Source: Candidatus Gastranaerophilales bacterium (GTDB taxonomy: Bacteria; Cyanobacteriota; Vampirovibrionia; Gastranaerophilales; Gastranaerophilaceae). From it: a stretch of 64,000 nt of DNA. The position numbers were made by a program, and so were the translations under genes. Within the stretch, counting starts at the first letter, position 1. Every line of letters begins with the position of its first letter. The notes beneath the pieces are model-generated. The model saw only the letters and a list, made by a program, of their open reading frames with translations, did not search any database and had not been told where the DNA came from. Shown piece by piece: positions 1 to 7,115 of the stretch. The stretch lies in assembly GCA_944325175.1 (NCBI GenBank), contig CALUYZ010000002.1, positions 111,196 through 175,195 on the forward strand, given 5' to 3'.

Positions 1-490
1 CTTCTTTTACTCTATATTCAAGAAGCTTAGCCCTTCCTTGATGAAAACTTTCAACATCTAAGGCATCAGGCACAGTTAAAATGCTGAAAATTTCCCTTGT
101 TAATAATTCTTCTGGCCAAACAACAAAATTTATATTAATGTCATCTTCTTTTAAGGCGTTATCTCTTATAATTTTCAGGGAATTTTTACATTCTTTCCTT
201 GATACAAGGCAAACCGTTTGGGCGCAGCTTAAATATTTTGCCATAATGCAGCCTACAATGTTTGCTTCGTCTGTTTCACTTGATGCAATAAAAACATCTG
301 CATTTTTAATGTCTGCTTTTGTTAAAACGTTTATATTTGAAGCGTCACCAATAATTGTTGATAAATCAAGCTGGGAAAATTGATTAAGTTTTTCAACATC
401 AGGGTCAATAACTATTATGTCATGATCTTCAAAAAATTCCGTCGCAACAATGGATGCTATATCGCCTGCGCCATAGATTACTATTTTCAT
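1..490 (-). CDS. trkA: TrkA-type potassium uptake regulator, N-terminal part (runs off window)
   Basis: The start codon is at 490 on the minus strand and the frame stays open to base 1, so only about 163 N-terminal residues are present. The protein opens with a Rossmann nucleotide-binding motif (MKIVIYGAGDIASIV), followed by an acidic end of the second strand (VIDPD) and later GDAS, ADVFIASSETDEAN and VCLVSRK. This is the order seen in RCK-N/TrkA NAD-binding domains, which gate Trk/Ktr K+ channels from the cytoplasm. The C-terminal RCK-C part lies outside the window. The family assignment is from motif recognition. Confidence 0.85.
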   Translation of the reverse strand, partial: MKIVIYGAGDIASIVATEFFEDHDIIVIDPDVEKLNQFSQLDLSTIIGDASNINVLTKADIKNADVFIASSETDEANIVGCIMAKYLSCAQTVCLVSRKECKNSLKIIRDNALKEDDININFVVWPEELLTREIFSILTVPDALDVESFHQGRAKLLEYRVKE

Positions 491-587
491 AAACTAAATT
501 ATATAATATAACTTGTTAAGTTCAAGCACCATAAAATTCATTCATTTATAAGATGAAACAAGAAAAGGTTTAGAAAATAATTAAAAT

Positions 588-1457
588 ATGTTAATTCAGT
601 CTATAAGCGAATATTTAACCTATCTCGAAGTTGAAAGAGGATTAAGCCAAAATACTATTTTAGCTTACGAAAACGATATTTTAGGATTTTTTGAATATTT
701 TAAAAATATAGAAAACCCTGAAGAGATTAAAAGGATTCATTTCAGCGAATACACCGTGCATTTAGCAGAAAATGGTCTTTTAAGTTCATCCGTTACAAGA
801 AAAATAGCTTCAATTAAAGGTTTTTTCAGATTTTTGGCTGCAAATAAAGAAATAAAAACAAACCCCTCTTTATCTGTAACTTCCCCCAAAATTCCAAAAA
901 AATTACCAAAAGTTATTAGCTACGAAGAAATTGAAAAACTTTTAAAAAACCGCTTAACAACAAAAGAAAAAGCCGTTTTTGAACTTTTATATGCAACCGG
1001 TCTAAGGGTTTCTGAACTTGTTAATCTAACCGTTAAAAATGTTGATTTTAAAGGAAATATAATAAAAACAACAGGAAAAGGCTCAAAAGATAGAATTGTA
1101 CCTATGGGCAAAAAAGCAAAAGAAGCGCTAAACCAATACATGAAAGAACGAAACCTGCTTATAAAAGCAAAACTCGGTTCAAAAGGCGAATTAGATTATA
1201 TCTTTTTAAATGAAAAACTGGAAAAAATTTCAAGGCAATGGGTTTACAACTTCATAAAAAAACAAGGCGAAACCATAAATAAAACCATCTCCCCTCATAC
1301 AATAAGACATTCTTTCGCAACGCACCTTCTTGAAAACGGAGCAGACCTCAGAGCCGTACAAGAACTTTTAGGCCACAGAAGCGTCGTAACAACCCAACTA
1401 TACACCCACATAAGCAAAAAACGCCTAAGAGAGGTTTATTTCAACATAAACAACTAA
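588..1457 (+). CDS. Tyrosine recombinase, XerC/XerD type
   Basis: A 289-residue site-specific recombinase of usual Xer length: an N-terminal SAM-like core-binding domain (about 1-90) and a C-terminal catalytic domain. The catalytic set is visible: Arg140 in ATGLRVSEL, Lys164 in TGKGSKDR, His237 and Arg240 in HTIRHSFATHLL, His263 in LGHRS and the nucleophile Tyr272 in LYTHIS. Family members resolve chromosome dimers at dif or act as integrases and invertases. It lies only 11 bp from the first of six pairs of lox-like inverted sites, so it is a candidate for the enzyme that flips them; a housekeeping XerC/D role is equally possible. No partner Xer gene or dif site was recognised. Confidence 0.92.
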   Translation: MLIQSISEYLTYLEVERGLSQNTILAYENDILGFFEYFKNIENPEEIKRIHFSEYTVHLAENGLLSSSVTRKIASIKGFFRFLAANKEIKTNPSLSVTSPKIPKKLPKVISYEEIEKLLKNRLTTKEKAVFELLYATGLRVSELVNLTVKNVDFKGNIIKTTGKGSKDRIVPMGKKAKEALNQYMKERNLLIKAKLGSKGELDYIFLNEKLEKISRQWVYNFIKKQGETINKTISPHTIRHSFATHLLENGADLRAVQELLGHRSVVTTQLYTHISKKRLREVYFNINN

Positions 1458-1468
1458 AACCAAACAAA

Positions 1469-1642
1469 AATGCACCAAAATGAGTAATATTGGTGCATTT
1501 AACTTCTTTTTCTTAATATATCATTATTTCCGCATTAATTCAAGACGCCAAAACCTTAATATTTTTTATTTTTTAATCCTCAAAACTCTTTCACAACAAT
1601 GCCTTTAACCATTTGCATCAAACTTACTCAAATTGGTGCAAA
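1469..1642 (-). promoter_or_regulatory. Invertible promoter switch of gene A, OFF orientation
   Basis: Left site 1469-1499: arms AATGCACCAA and TTGGTGCATT around core AATGAGTAATA. Right site 1612-1642: arms TTTGCATCAA and TTGGTGCAAA around core ACTTACTCAAA. The cores share TGAGTAA when one is reverse-complemented, so the sites are inverted with respect to each other, 112 bp apart. Between them on the minus strand is a promoter: TTGAAT at 1538-1543, 17 bp, TATATT at 1515-1520, pointing away from gene A toward the 3' end of the recombinase gene. On the minus strand the left site forms a hairpin followed by TTTTTG, a likely terminator. The motifs are seen in the sequence; inversion is inferred. 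Confidence 0.75.
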
Positions 1643-1663
1643 GTTGAAAGGAAAGCAGAAAAT

Positions 1664-2635
1664 ATGAAAAAGAAAAAGGGGTTTACACTTGCTGAAGTTT
1701 TAATTACTTTAGCAATTATTGGCATAGTGGCAGCAATTACCCTGCCAAGCTTACTTGTAAATGTAAACGAAAAAGCATGGGATGCACAGAAAAAAGCTCT
1801 CCATGCAAGACTGGCTCAAGCAATAGGACAAATGAACACTTTAGGCGGATATGGAACCTATACTGAAGATGAAGAAGGCACCACAACAGCTGATACCGCC
1901 GCTGAAAGTTTTATTTTAGATGCTCTATCAAAAGTTTACAAAATCAATAACGTTTGCGGACCTGATAAGCTATCTTCTTGCGGTATTCCAAGCAAAATCA
2001 CAACATTAAACGGTAGTAGTGAATTAACTTTTCCAACAAAAATGAGCGAACTGAATGAAAAACTTTTAAATGGAAGTCATTATACAGATGAAGACGGCGA
2101 TGTAGCAGACACAAAAGCAGCTGGATTTGAAACAGAGAATGGGGAATCAATCGCAGTATTCTATAACCCATTATGCAGTTCAGATACAACAGCTAACCAC
2201 TATGTTCAAAACAAAATGTGCGTTAACTTTATCTACGACTTAAATGGTGCAGAAGGACCAAATCAAGTTGGCAAAGATGTCGGATTCATCACAGCTTTTT
2301 ATAACAAAACCCCTGTCGTTGTAGCACCTGTTCCATATAACACAGATTACACTTCAACCGTAAAGCAATATACGGAAACAGAAGGCGAAATTGATGCGCA
2401 AGCAGTATGTAAAACCATGGGAGAAGACCTAAGGTTGCCTGATAGAGATGAAGTTGCATCATTATTTATAAATGCACCCCTTATTAATCTGGGTGAAAGC
2501 GCAGGTGGTTATTGGTCAAGCTCAGTCACTACAATAGGTCTCTATGGATTATGCTGGAGTCAACTCTTCAATACTGGTTACCGCTTCCATACCAATCGAG
2601 CTTATCCTGGCTACGTGCGCTGCCTCAGAAAATAA
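1664..2635 (+). CDS. DGR-family target A: prepilin-like protein with C-type-lectin-like C-terminus
   Basis: The start at 1664 (MKKKKGFTLAEV) is preferred over an upstream in-frame ATG because it has a Shine-Dalgarno (GAAAGGA) and matches all paralogues at 323 residues. The N-terminus is a type III prepilin signal: basic leader, G|FTLAEV with Glu5, then a hydrophobic helix to about residue 35. The middle, about 40-240, is conserved among paralogues and has several cysteines. The C-terminus has the DUF1566-like pattern CKTMGEDLRLPDRDEVASLF, YWSSS and YVRCLRK. The last 40 residues align with the template repeat translation, but the DNA differs at many non-adenine positions, so this copy is probably an old target or one no longer homed to. 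Confidence 0.85.
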   Translation: MKKKKGFTLAEVLITLAIIGIVAAITLPSLLVNVNEKAWDAQKKALHARLAQAIGQMNTLGGYGTYTEDEEGTTTADTAAESFILDALSKVYKINNVCGPDKLSSCGIPSKITTLNGSSELTFPTKMSELNEKLLNGSHYTDEDGDVADTKAAGFETENGESIAVFYNPLCSSDTTANHYVQNKMCVNFIYDLNGAEGPNQVGKDVGFITAFYNKTPVVVAPVPYNTDYTSTVKQYTETEGEIDAQAVCKTMGEDLRLPDRDEVASLFINAPLINLGESAGGYWSSSVTTIGLYGLCWSQLFNTGYRFHTNRAYPGYVRCLRK

Positions 2636-2650
2636 AATTTGCTTCATTTT

Positions 2651-2665
2651 CATTTTGCTAAAATG
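2651..2665. other. Small hairpin after the gene A variable end
   Basis: CATTTTGCTAAAATG is a perfect 6-bp stem with a 3-nt loop, starting 16 nt after the stop codon. The same hairpin occurs at 15-17 nt after the stop of targets B, C, D and E. By analogy with the stem-loop downstream of the Bordetella phage DGR variable repeat, it may help mark the recipient site. Confidence 0.5.
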
Positions 2666-2740
2666 TGACAAAACCAAACAAAAAGACTCTTTTGCCCGAT
2701 AAATAATGAATTTATTTTCAACTTTATTCTTTTATCTTTA

Positions 2741-2767
2741 GCGTCACTTTTTAAGTGGCGCTTTTTT
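2741..2767 (+). terminator. Rho-independent terminator after gene A
   Basis: GCGTCACTT and AAGTGGCGC form a 9-bp stem (one G-U) around TTT, followed by TTTTTT. It sits about 105 bp after gene A. Closely related GCGTC-stem terminators follow targets D and E. Confidence 0.8.
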
Positions 2768-2791
2768 AGAGGAGAAAATTTGATAATAAAA

Positions 2792-2965
2792 AATGCACCA
2801 AAATGTTTAAGTTTGGTGCATTTTAGGTCTTTTTATTAATATAGCATTGTTTTGGATATTGTTCAAGATTGGAAAAAAGAATGAGTGGGGCTTTTGAGTG
2901 GGAAAAAACGTTGTAAACATGGTACTTTCGATGTGTTGCAACAAAATTAAACAGATTGGTGCAAA
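2792..2965 (-). promoter_or_regulatory. Invertible promoter switch of gene B, OFF orientation
   Basis: Left site 2792-2822 has arms AATGCACCAA/TTGGTGCATT and core AATGTTTAAGT. Right site 2935-2965 has arms GTTGCAACAA/TTGGTGCAAA and core AATTAAACAGA. The shared core is TGTTTAA in inverted orientation, and the interval is 112 bp. The promoter lies on the minus strand: TTGAAC 2861-2866, 17 bp, TATATT 2838-2843, pointing away from gene B. The outer side of the left site supplies TTTTTT on the minus strand; the outer side of the right site carries the gene B Shine-Dalgarno GAAAGGA (2971-2977). No convincing forward promoter was seen between the right site and the gene. Confidence 0.78.
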
Positions 2966-2986
2966 AAGTTGAAAGGATAGAATGAT

Positions 2987-3958
2987 ATGAAAAAGAAAAT
3001 GGGTTTTACTTTGGCTGAGGTGCTGATTACTTTGGCGATTATTGGGATTGTGGCGGCGATTACGTTACCCAGCTTGCTTGTTAATGTGAATGAGAAGGCA
3101 TGGGATGCACAGAAAAAGGCACTACATGCCAGATTAGCGCAAGCCATTGGGCAGATGAACAGTTTAAGCGGCTACGGAACGTATACGGAAGACGGTGACG
3201 GTGCAGTCACAGCAGATAACGCCGCTGAAAGTTTTATTTTAGATGCCCTCTCTAAGGTGTATAAAATAAACAACGTTTGCGGACCTGATAAGCTATCCTC
3301 TTGCGGAATTCCAAGTAAAATCACAACGTTGGATGCAGTTTCTGAAATTAATTTTCCAACAAAGATGAGCGAATTAAATACAAAGCTGTTAAATGGACTC
3401 CACGTTGCAGGTGAAGAAGGCAATGTAGCAGACACAAAAGCCTCTGCATTTGAAACAGTTAATGGTGAATCAATAGCTATATTTTATAACCCATTATGCA
3501 GCTCAGATGCAACAGTCAATCATTATGTTCAAAACAAAATGTGTGTTAACTTTGTATATGACCTAAATGGTGCAGAAGGACCAAACCAAGTTGGCAAAGA
3601 TGTTGGGTTTATTACAGCTTTTTATAATAAAAACCCTGTCGTTGTAGCACCTGTTCCATATAACTTAGATTATGCATCAGCTGTGCCGCAATATACAGAA
3701 ACAGAAGAAACAGTTGATGTGCAAACAGCATGTAAAACCATGGGAGAAGACCTAAGGCTTCCTGATAGAGATGAACTTGCATCACTCTTTGTTAATGCGC
3801 CTCTTATCAACCTGGGTGAAAGCAATGGCTACTATTGGTCGGGCTCAGTCATTTCGTTAGGCACTCGTGGGTTAGCTTGGCACCAAGGTTTCGATAATGG
3901 CGGCCGTGGCCGCACCACTCGTTCTGGCGTTGGCTTCGTGCGCTGTATCAGAAGATAA
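2987..3958 (+). CDS. DGR-family target B: prepilin-like protein with C-type-lectin-like C-terminus
   Basis: A 323-residue paralogue of A starting MKKKMGFTLAEVLITLAII, with Shine-Dalgarno GAAAGGAT ten bases upstream of the ATG. It has a prepilin N-terminus, a conserved central domain, then CKTMGEDLRLPDRDELASLF and a C-terminal block with YWSGSVISLGT and FVRCIRR. Asparagine codons of the template correspond here to His, Gly, Asp, Gly, Gly, Thr, Thr, Gly and Gly, the substitution spectrum expected from adenine mutagenesis. Additional changes at non-adenine positions and one extra codon before YW show drift from the present template. It is probably exported and assembled on, or displayed by, a type IV pilus-like structure. 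Confidence 0.85.
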   Translation: MKKKMGFTLAEVLITLAIIGIVAAITLPSLLVNVNEKAWDAQKKALHARLAQAIGQMNSLSGYGTYTEDGDGAVTADNAAESFILDALSKVYKINNVCGPDKLSSCGIPSKITTLDAVSEINFPTKMSELNTKLLNGLHVAGEEGNVADTKASAFETVNGESIAIFYNPLCSSDATVNHYVQNKMCVNFVYDLNGAEGPNQVGKDVGFITAFYNKNPVVVAPVPYNLDYASAVPQYTETEETVDVQTACKTMGEDLRLPDRDELASLFVNAPLINLGESNGYYWSGSVISLGTRGLAWHQGFDNGGRGRTTRSGVGFVRCIRR

Positions 3959-3973
3959 AAAATTTCCGCTTTT

Positions 3974-3988
3974 CATTTTGTTAAAATG
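3974..3988. other. Small hairpin after the gene B variable end
   Basis: CATTTTGTTAAAATG, a 6-bp stem with a 3-nt loop, 16 nt after the stop. It is the gene B version of the element found after targets A, C, D and E. Confidence 0.45.
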
Positions 3989-4021
3989 CAACATCTTATT
4001 TATCTTACTTATAACACTTTT

Positions 4022-4050
4022 AAAGGCGCCATTATAAAATGACGCCTTTT
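4022..4050 (+). terminator. Rho-independent terminator after gene B
   Basis: AAAGGCGCCATT and AAATGACGCCTTT pair around a short loop with one mismatch, ending in TTTT. It is positioned 64 bp after gene B. Confidence 0.7.
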
Positions 4051-4194
4051 AAAACATTGTCAAAAATTTTCTCCAAACTATAATAAAATTAGATGCTATC
4101 ATACAGCCTATTTGAAAAGTTAATAAACACCCTTTCAATTACAGTATTGGCTCCACCTTTATTAATCAAAATAGAAATAAAAGGAGAAATGCTT

Positions 4195-4290
4195 ATGAAA
4201 ACAATAAAAGAATATTTTACTCAACTATTCATTTTATTGAATAAACTTTGGCTTTGGGTAAGGACAGGCGGACGTAAGGTATTGTCTTGA
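4195..4290 (+). CDS. Possible small hydrophobic peptide (31 aa)
   Basis: A short frame with a good Shine-Dalgarno (AAGGAG, 4181-4186) eight bases before ATG. It encodes a peptide starting MKTIKEYFTQLFILLNKLWLW and ending with a basic tail, compatible with a single short membrane-associated helix. No family is recognised. Its 3' end overlaps the tRNA-like stretch at 4275-4363, so it may instead be an accidental frame. Confidence 0.3.
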   Translation: MKTIKEYFTQLFILLNKLWLWVRTGGRKVLS

Positions 4291-4363
4291 AGCCAATCTG
4301 ATATTAACTTTAAATAGGATTTTATAGACGAAACGCCGAGGGGTTCGAATCCCCTCTACCTTA
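4275..4363 (+). ncRNA. tRNA-like element with T-arm, identity unresolved
   Basis: TAAGGTA (4275-4281) pairs perfectly with TACCTTA (4357-4363), stacked directly on a GAGGGG/CCCCTC stem capped by the T-loop sequence TTCGAAT (4344-4350), a continuous 13-bp helix. A loop CTTGAAG at 4286-4292, flanked by ATTG and CAAT, resembles a tRNA-Ser(UGA) anticodon arm, but the variable region is too long and the two structures compete for base 4281. It may be a degenerate or unusual tRNA; no standard tRNA model fits by eye. Confidence 0.3.
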
Positions 4364-4449
4364 TTATATTGTTTCGCAAAACACAACAAACAAAAAATCA
4401 GCCTTACTATAAAGCGGCTGAAACTTAATTATATTATATAAAAAGAATT

Positions 4450-4523
4450 TACCCTGGATGCGATTCGAACGCATGACCTACTGCTTAGAAGGCAGTTGCT
4501 CTATCCAGCTGAGCTACCAGGGC
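4450..4523 (-). tRNA. tRNA-Arg (UCU)
   Basis: On the minus strand a full cloverleaf is visible: acceptor GCCCTGG/CCAGGGT (one G-U) with discriminator A, D-arm AGCTCAGCTGGATAGAGC, anticodon loop CTTCTAA (anticodon UCU) on ACTGC/GCAGT, and T-arm TGCG TTCGAAT CGCA. CCA is not encoded. It reads AGA codons, which are common in this AT-rich genome. Confidence 0.95.
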
Positions 4524-4832
4524 CTACAAATTAAATCTAACAAAAACAAAGTAAATATGCAAGTTTGTTTTTAGAATTTATTTTAAAAAATTATAGTTAC
4601 GGTTTTATTTAAAAATGATGATATATTTATACAAAGAATTGAAAGCGACGAGCAAATAAAGCCAAAGAAATTATAAAGCCTGCTTAAAGTTGAGTAAAAT
4701 ATTTTCTTTTTTAGAAGAATTAATTTAAAAGTTTTATAAGTTTATGCAGCAGACAAAAGTGCCATTTGTTGAACATTTTACAAAAAGCATGATTTTAATA
4801 AAATAAACACCCTAAAATATAGGGCATTTATT
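4524..4832. other. Intergenic, no gene seen
   Basis: AT-rich spacer between tRNA-Arg and the YggT gene. No open frame with a ribosome site and no strong repeat was found, apart from the terminator at 4804-4828. Confidence 0.5.
4804..4828 (-). terminator. Terminator after the mtnP-yggT pair
   Basis: On the minus strand GCCCTA and TAGGGT form a short stem followed by a T-rich stretch, just 5 bp past the YggT stop. Confidence 0.55.
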
Positions 4833-5105
4833 TTATAAACCAAGCCCTGCCAAAAGCGAACATAAAAACCTTTGTGCAAGGGATAAAGCTATAAAAGCAA
4901 AAATTGGCGAAATATCCAACATTCCAATAGGCGGAATGACTTTTCTAAAGGGTTCAAAAATATAATCAGTAAATTTTCTTACGGAATACCAAGGTTCTTT
5001 ATACCAGTTAAAATTTGGAATCCATGATAAAAGAACCCTAATCAGCATAATCAGCATAATTATGTTAAAAAGCTGATATATAAGATAACTTGGTCTTGCA
5101 ATCAT
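4833..5105 (-). CDS. YggT/Ycf19 family small membrane protein
   Basis: 90 residues with two hydrophobic stretches and the family pattern: RVLLSWIPNFNW after the first membrane segment, FTDYIFEPFRKVIPPIGMLDISP in the loop, then a second segment. YggT-family proteins occur in bacteria and plastids and are linked to membrane organisation and cell division; their biochemical role is not settled. It follows mtnP by 3 bp and is probably co-transcribed with it. Confidence 0.85.
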   Translation of the reverse strand: MIARPSYLIYQLFNIIMLIMLIRVLLSWIPNFNWYKEPWYSVRKFTDYIFEPFRKVIPPIGMLDISPIFAFIALSLAQRFLCSLLAGLGL

Positions 5106-5108
5106 AAT

Positions 5109-5912
5109 CTAAACCCTTGAATTTTCAAATGTTTTGTGGCAAGCGCAATCATATTCTTCAAAATCTGTAATAATTTGAATTAAAAGCGCTTTTAGGTTTT
5201 CTATATTATTTTTAAATACTTCCATAACAGCCCCATGGCTAACGGGTTCTGTGTCTGAAACAAGCCCTGCATCGTAATCTGTTATTAATGAAATATTTAA
5301 CGGGCACATATCCATTTCCTTTGCAAGGTAAGATTCAGGATATTGTGTCATATTAATAACACCCCAGCCTTGAGATGTAAAGAATTTACTTTCTGCTTTA
5401 GTTGAAAACCTTGGACCGTTAATAACTACCACTGTTCCTGTTTTATGAAAACTTAAACCTAATTTTTCCGCAGATTGAATTGCAAGTTTTCTTAAATTGG
5501 GGCAATAAGTTTCAGCAGCACTAACATGAGTTACTATAGGACCTTCAAAAAAAGTGTCTTTCCTTCTGCCAAATGTCCAATCAACAAATTGGTCGCAAAA
5601 AACAATGTCACCGGGTTTAATTTCTTTTTGTAAGCTGCCTGCAGCACATGGTGAAATTAAATATTTACAGCCGATTTCCTTCATTGCCCAAACATTTGCC
5701 CTGTAATTAACATCGCCCGGGGTAATTGAATGATCTCTGCCGTGCCTTGGCATAAAAGCAACATTTTTACCTGCAATTTTTCCTATTGCAATTTTATCAC
5801 TTGTTTTGCCGTAAGGAGTTTCAACCGTATATTCTTTAACATCGCCTAAAAACGAATAAAACCCCGAACCTCCAAAAATACCGATTGTTGCTTTTTCTTT
5901 AATATTGTTCAT
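5109..5912 (-). CDS. mtnP: S-methyl-5'-thioadenosine phosphorylase
   Basis: 267 residues, typical family length. It starts with IGIFGGSGFY, continues with MPRHGRDHSITPGDVNYRAN, ISPCAAGSLQKEIKPGDIV, the purine/phosphate site GPRFSTKAES, and NMTQYPESYLAKEMDMC. These match the trimeric MTA phosphorylase branch of the purine nucleoside phosphorylase superfamily. The enzyme cleaves methylthioadenosine with phosphate to adenine and methylthioribose-1-phosphate in methionine and polyamine salvage. This suits the nearby PLP decarboxylase if that makes polyamines. It lies 15 bp downstream of a pseudopilin gene on the same strand. Confidence 0.93.
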   Translation of the reverse strand: MNNIKEKATIGIFGGSGFYSFLGDVKEYTVETPYGKTSDKIAIGKIAGKNVAFMPRHGRDHSITPGDVNYRANVWAMKEIGCKYLISPCAAGSLQKEIKPGDIVFCDQFVDWTFGRRKDTFFEGPIVTHVSAAETYCPNLRKLAIQSAEKLGLSFHKTGTVVVINGPRFSTKAESKFFTSQGWGVINMTQYPESYLAKEMDMCPLNISLITDYDAGLVSDTEPVSHGAVMEVFKNNIENLKALLIQIITDFEEYDCACHKTFENSRV

Positions 5913-5927
5913 CTCTTTTCCTTTTTA

Positions 5928-6683
5928 TTAATTTTGATTCATTGCCTTGTCATAATCTTCTGTTACAATTTCTTGTAATTTTTTACCCACGAGAATTTTG
6001 CCGTCTTTTCTTACACCGGCGCCATATATATATTCAGACTTTTTATGATTACCTACATCAATACAAACAAGGTTGTAAAATGCAGGAGAAGTTACGGCAT
6101 TTAAGGTAAGTGTTTGATTGTTGTTAAAATCTGTTCTTTGTATTCCCCACATAATGCCGTCTGACGTTACAAAATTAAATTCACCTTTGGGGGTATTGTT
6201 GTCATAAAACGCTTTTTTGCAAGCATTATCAAATTCGTTTTGAAGGGTTTCATAATCTGCGACATTATTTGTAGTGCTTTCTTTTAAGCAAAGTTGTTTT
6301 CTGTTTGTAGTGTCGCTGACAAAAGCAGCACAACCGTCTGTGCTTGTAATTGCGCCATTAACATCATCTTTTGTGCAATCAACGCTTTTGACATTTAAAA
6401 TTTCAGCTAAATTGTTACAAAAAAATGCATTTCTATCATCGGCATCGGTAGAAAAACTTGTCGCAACAAGCATGCCCCCGTTCAAATCGTAAGGACCGGA
6501 ATTAGTAAGATTTTCAACAGCCCTTGTCAAAGTATTAAATGCTTTTTTTGCTCTCAATTTTCCTTGATCGGGTGAAGACATAAACAAAGCCGGAATTAAA
6601 ATTGCAGATAATACACCGATAACCGTAAATACAATCATAATTTCAGCAATGGTAAATGCACATTTTTTACTGTTTTTTGACAT
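5928..6683 (-). CDS. Prepilin-type pseudopilin, not a DGR target
   Basis: 251 residues with a prepilin N-terminus (CAFTIAEIMIVFTVIGVLSAILIPALF) followed by a helix with KKAFNTLTRAVENL. The globular part carries several cysteines and a NNNQTLTLNAVTSPAFYN region. It resembles type II secretion or type IV pilus minor pilins processed by PilD. It lacks the YWSGS...YVRC lectin-like tail of targets A to G. It starts upstream of mtnP and probably shares its transcript. Confidence 0.85.
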   Translation of the reverse strand: MSKNSKKCAFTIAEIMIVFTVIGVLSAILIPALFMSSPDQGKLRAKKAFNTLTRAVENLTNSGPYDLNGGMLVATSFSTDADDRNAFFCNNLAEILNVKSVDCTKDDVNGAITSTDGCAAFVSDTTNRKQLCLKESTTNNVADYETLQNEFDNACKKAFYDNNTPKGEFNFVTSDGIMWGIQRTDFNNNQTLTLNAVTSPAFYNLVCIDVGNHKKSEYIYGAGVRKDGKILVGKKLQEIVTEDYDKAMNQN

Positions 6684-6752
6684 AATTCAAACCCTTCAAC
6701 AAAAGTTTATATACTGATTATAATATAGTTTTTAGGTGTTTGCAATTATAAA

Positions 6753-7115
6753 CTAGGGTTTATAGTCAAGAATTTCATATTCTTCATCTAAATGCATCAG
6801 CTCTTTTTCTTTTCTTAATTGAAACTCTTCTTTTCTTTTTTGCAAATCCCGCTCGTTTTCAACTTTTGTTTTCAAATGCTCTAATTTTGGGCTTGTTCTT
6901 GCTTTTAATCTGGATTTTTTAAATTTCGAACGGTAAATTCTAAGTTCTTTTTCAGCTTCGGTTTCTTCTTTTATGGGATTTATAACCTCTTGCTTTTCTT
7001 CATTCAAAATTTCAAGCGGCAAATTAACTTTAGGATGCTCAACTTGCCCATCAACAGCAAAAGCTACCGAGGTTAGCGCCAAAAAATACACAATTACAAG
7101 AAAAACATTTTTCAT
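6753..7115 (-). CDS. Secreted, highly charged protein of unknown function
   Basis: 120 residues. Residues 1-21 form a signal peptide (MKNVFLVIVYFLALTSVAFA, cleavage after AFA). The remainder is rich in Lys, Glu and Arg with a predicted helical or coiled-coil stretch (about 50-110). No domain is recognised. It overlaps the end of the upstream decarboxylase gene by 4 bp, which implies translational coupling. Confidence 0.7.
   Translation of the reverse strand: MKNVFLVIVYFLALTSVAFAVDGQVEHPKVNLPLEILNEEKQEVINPIKEETEAEKELRIYRSKFKKSRLKARTSPKLEHLKTKVENERDLQKRKEEFQLRKEKELMHLDEEYEILDYKP

Noticed and set aside
81..383. Plus-strand 100-residue ORF at the left edge
   Set aside because: It is antisense to trkA, which has a clear Rossmann motif and start at 490.
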